Shown here piece after piece: positions 5,127 to 6,599 of a stretch of DNA of 6,599 nucleotides. Numbering within the stretch: the stretch's first letter is position 1; every line of letters begins with the position of its first letter. The position numbers were made by a program, and so were the translations under genes. This DNA comes from an uncultured Megasphaera sp. (GTDB lineage: Bacteria; Bacillota; Negativicutes; Veillonellales; Megasphaeraceae): the NCBI RefSeq assembly GCF_958350005.1, contig NZ_CATWFF010000117.1:1-6599 (forward strand). The letters are read 5' to 3'. The notes below the pieces were generated by a model. That model did not search any database. It saw only the letters and a program-made list of their open reading frames with translations, and had not been told where the DNA came from.

Positions 5127-6314
5127 TTAGTCGAGGTTTTCCACGATGCAGGCCGTACCCTGACCGCCGCCGATGCACAGCGTAGCCAGGCCGTATTTGC
5201 CGCCAACTTCTTTCAGGCCGTACAGCAACGTAACGAGGATACGAGCGCCCGATGCTCCGATCGGATGGCCCAACGCGATAGCGCCGCCGTGGATATTGAC
5301 TTTATCCATGTCGAAACCCAGTTCACGGCAGCAGTATACTGCCTGTGCAGCGAAAGCTTCGTTTGCTTCGATAAGGGAGAGGTCTTTGGCTTCCAGACCA
5401 GCTTTGGCCAGAGCTTTACGAGACGAAGGAACAGGACCGGTACCCATGATGGAAGGATCTACGCCGGCAGATGCATAGCTTACAACTTTAGCCATCGGTT
5501 TCAGGCCAAGTTCTTTTGCTTTGTCAGCCGACATGACGACGAATGCAGCTGCGCCGTCGTTGATGCCGGAAGCGTTGCCGGCTGTTACGGTGCCGCCTTT
5601 TTTGAAGGCCGGTTTTAATTTAGCCAGGCTTTCAACTGTCGTGCCTTCGCGGGGGAATTCGTCTGTATCAAATACAGTGTCGCCTTTTCTGCCGTGGATG
5701 ACAACAGGAACGATCTGGGATTTGAATGCGCCGCTCTTAATAGCTTCGCAGGCTTTCTGCTGCGAACGAGCGCCCAGTGCGTCCTGATCTTCACGGGAAA
5801 CGCCGAACTGTTCAGCTACGTTTTCAGCCGTAATGCCCATGTGGTAGTCATTGAATGCATCCCACAGGCCGTCTTTAATCATGACGTCGACTAATTTGCC
5901 GTCGCCCATGCGGTAGCCCCAGCGTCCTTTGGGAATGGCATAGGGAGCTGCAGACATGTTTTCCATGCCGCCTGCTACGATGACGTCAGCGTCGCCGGCT
6001 TTAATCATCTGAGCAGCGAGGGAAACGCAGCGGAGACCGGAACCGCATACTTTGTTTACAGTCAGGGCCGGTGTTTCAATGGACAGGCCGGCTTTGATCA
6101 TAGCCTGACGGGCCGGGTTCTGGCCGCTGGCTGCCTGTAATACATTGCCCATAACTACTTCATCAACGATGTCTTTTTTGTCTTCCAGACCAGCACGTTT
6201 GAGGGCTTCGGCGATAACGATTGCGCCAAGTTCAGCTGCTGGAACGTCTTTTAAACTGCCACCAAATTTACCAATAGCCGTACGGCAAGCACTTACGATT
6301 ACAACTTCTTTCAC
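5127..6314 (-). CDS. thlA: acetyl-CoA C-acetyltransferase (thiolase)
   Basis: This cytoplasmic thiolase condenses two acetyl-CoA to acetoacetyl-CoA and CoA, the entry step of butyrate and chain-elongation pathways in anaerobes. The reaction is reversible. At 395 residues it has the family's usual length (about 392). Catalytic marks are all present: nucleophile Cys90 in NKVCGSGL (87-94), Asn318 in NEAF (318-321), His350 in GHPIG (349-353) and Cys380 in CIGGGQG (380-386). From memory it is very close to Clostridium acetobutylicum ThlA, sharing for example DGLWDAFNDYHMGITAEN (148-165) and GNASG (246-250). Clostridial ThlA has a redox switch between the two catalytic cysteines, and both are present here, so similar control is possible. 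The true start is GTG 6312-6314, because AAGGAG (6323-6328) is 8 nt before it. The GTG at 6321-6323 overlaps that site and is rejected. The family also begins MKEVVI, as this start gives. It is monocistronic in this window, with its own terminator. No other butyrate genes are adjacent. Confidence 0.97.
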   Translation of the reverse strand: MKEVVIVSACRTAIGKFGGSLKDVPAAELGAIVIAEALKRAGLEDKKDIVDEVVMGNVLQAASGQNPARQAMIKAGLSIETPALTVNKVCGSGLRCVSLAAQMIKAGDADVIVAGGMENMSAAPYAIPKGRWGYRMGDGKLVDVMIKDGLWDAFNDYHMGITAENVAEQFGVSREDQDALGARSQQKACEAIKSGAFKSQIVPVVIHGRKGDTVFDTDEFPREGTTVESLAKLKPAFKKGGTVTAGNASGINDGAAAFVVMSADKAKELGLKPMAKVVSYASAGVDPSIMGTGPVPSSRKALAKAGLEAKDLSLIEANEAFAAQAVYCCRELGFDMDKVNIHGGAIALGHPIGASGARILVTLLYGLKEVGGKYGLATLCIGGGQGTACIVENLD

Positions 6315-6322
6315 GGGAATCA

Positions 6323-6328
6323 CTCCTT
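6323..6328 (-). promoter_or_regulatory. thlA: ribosome binding site deciding the thlA GTG start
   Basis: AAGGAG on the minus strand, 8 nt before GTG 6312-6314. It physically overlaps the upstream GTG (6321-6323), so the shorter reading frame is the one translated. Confidence 0.85.
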
Positions 6329-6347
6329 CAAAAAATTTAAAATGTTT

Positions 6348-6363
6348 GGCAGGCGAGCCTGTC
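6348..6363. repeat. short GC-rich palindrome in the thlA leader
   Basis: CAGGC-GA-GCCTG (6350-6361) is a perfect palindrome around two bases, extended by an outer G-C pair across one mismatch (6348-6363). It stands out as GC-rich in an AT-rich leader, 34 nt before the thlA start. It is too tight for a good RNA hairpin (2-4 nt loop), so a protein-binding site is the better guess, at low confidence. Confidence 0.3.
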
Positions 6364-6383
6364 TTTGTAAACTAATGAACGGT

Positions 6384-6406
6384 ATCATTATTATGAAAAT
6401 AATGAT
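6384..6406. promoter_or_regulatory. operator-like palindrome in the thlA control region
   Basis: Perfect 9-nt arms ATCATTATT (6384-6392) and AATAATGAT (6398-6406) flank a 5-nt spacer. The palindrome covers the best -10 candidate of thlA (CATAAT on the minus strand, 6390-6395). A dimeric regulator bound here would block transcription. The regulator cannot be named from the sequence. Confidence 0.5.
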
Positions 6407-6418
6407 CTGTTACTCTAA
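6390..6418 (-). promoter_or_regulatory. thlA: possible thlA promoter
   Basis: On the minus strand CATAAT (6390-6395) is a five-of-six -10 match. At 17 nt the -35 hexamer is TTAGAG (6413-6418), which is weak. RNA would start near 6383, leaving a leader of about 69 nt. An alternative -35, TTGTAC (6421-6426), would be 25 nt from that -10, too far, and fits only a poor ATTATT (6398-6403). Confidence 0.35.
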
Positions 6419-6497
6419 TCGTACAAACTTTTTTTAAGAAAATCAAGAACATATACGCAATTCTTACATTACTTTTAGTTCTTGAAATCTGTACGAT
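6418..6497. repeat. nested inverted repeats upstream of thlA
   Basis: There are two perfect 8-nt inverted pairs, one inside the other. The outer pair is ATCGTACA (6418-6425) with TGTACGAT (6490-6497). The inner pair is TCAAGAAC (6443-6450) with GTTCTTGA (6478-6485). The gaps between outer and inner arms are unequal (17 and 4 nt). On the minus strand the inner pair is followed by TTTTCTT, so it could be a weak terminator for an unseen gene to the right. Otherwise it may be regulator sites or chance. Confidence 0.3.
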
Positions 6498-6599
6498 GTA
6501 TAACCTTTGGGAATACTGGCGAACCGTTTCTGCGATATTCGTTGGTATTATCCAGTCGAAATTGAAGAGTTCTAAATTTCACAATCTCGATATACATAT
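6475..6599. other. right edge: possible end of a gene, not resolved
   Basis: Two short frames are open to the window edge. On the minus strand a frame runs from the edge to TAA at 6475-6477; it ends FPKVIHRTDFKN and could be the C terminus of a gene beyond the window, with the inner inverted repeat (6443-6485) as its terminator. On the plus strand ATG 6496-6498 opens a frame starting MYNLWEYWRTVSAIF, without a ribosome site. Neither resembles a protein I know, and both are short enough to be chance. I see no other gene between 6315 and 6599. Confidence 0.2.

Noticed and set aside
5076..5618. 180-residue plus-strand frame across the thlA end and terminator
   Set aside because: Antisense to thlA and its terminator; no ribosome site and no recognisable protein.
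6384..6406. Fur or PerR box
   Set aside because: The hexamers resemble Fur-type AATGAT/ATCATT, but the arm order and the 5-nt spacer do not fit the 7-1-7 Fur or PerR consensus.
1..6599. CRISPR array, insertion sequence, toxin-antitoxin or phage-defence genes
   Set aside because: No spaced direct repeats, transposase, or typical defence proteins were found on either strand.

Overview
The window reads like an ordinary chromosomal segment of an anaerobic, Firmicutes-type bacterium. Gene bodies are of medium-to-high GC, intergenic gaps are AT-rich, Shine-Dalgarno sites are strong, and hairpins lie at gene ends. A clostridial-type acetyl-CoA acetyltransferase sits with a PotE-type ornithine/putrescine exchanger. 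My best guess is a butyrate/caproate-forming member of the Negativicutes, of the Megasphaera kind. That is inference from gene character only, not a database match.

Layout from left to right. Positions 1-55 are the 3' part of tRNA-Arg(ACG) on the + strand, followed by a very long hairpin (65-113). A second long hairpin (144-184) lies behind a two-gene minus-strand operon (2032 down to 199): a DEAD-box RNA helicase followed 19 nt later by a small lipoprotein. A divergent control region (2033-2195) separates this operon from a plus-strand pair of overlapping genes (2196-2630 and 2620-3489). These encode unrecognised polytopic membrane proteins that look like paralogues of each other. The pair ends at a hairpin (3496-3549) shared with the convergent minus-strand gene potE (3563-4888). 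Upstream of potE is an AT-rich leader, then the terminator (5067-5096) of thlA, then thlA itself (5127-6314, GTG start). The last 285 bases hold the thlA control region, with a good operator-like palindrome (6384-6406), and no confidently identified gene.

Functionally, thlA supplies acetoacetyl-CoA for chain elongation toward butyrate and longer acids. PotE exchanges ornithine and putrescine, or exports putrescine, at the inner membrane. The helicase probably remodels RNA in ribosome assembly or mRNA decay. There is no evidence that these form one pathway. The part least explained by known biology is the membrane-protein pair at 2196-3489. It shares an ungapped P-x-P-x-G / L-S-x-x-x-P framework, and the larger protein looks like two copies of the four-helix unit found once in the smaller one.
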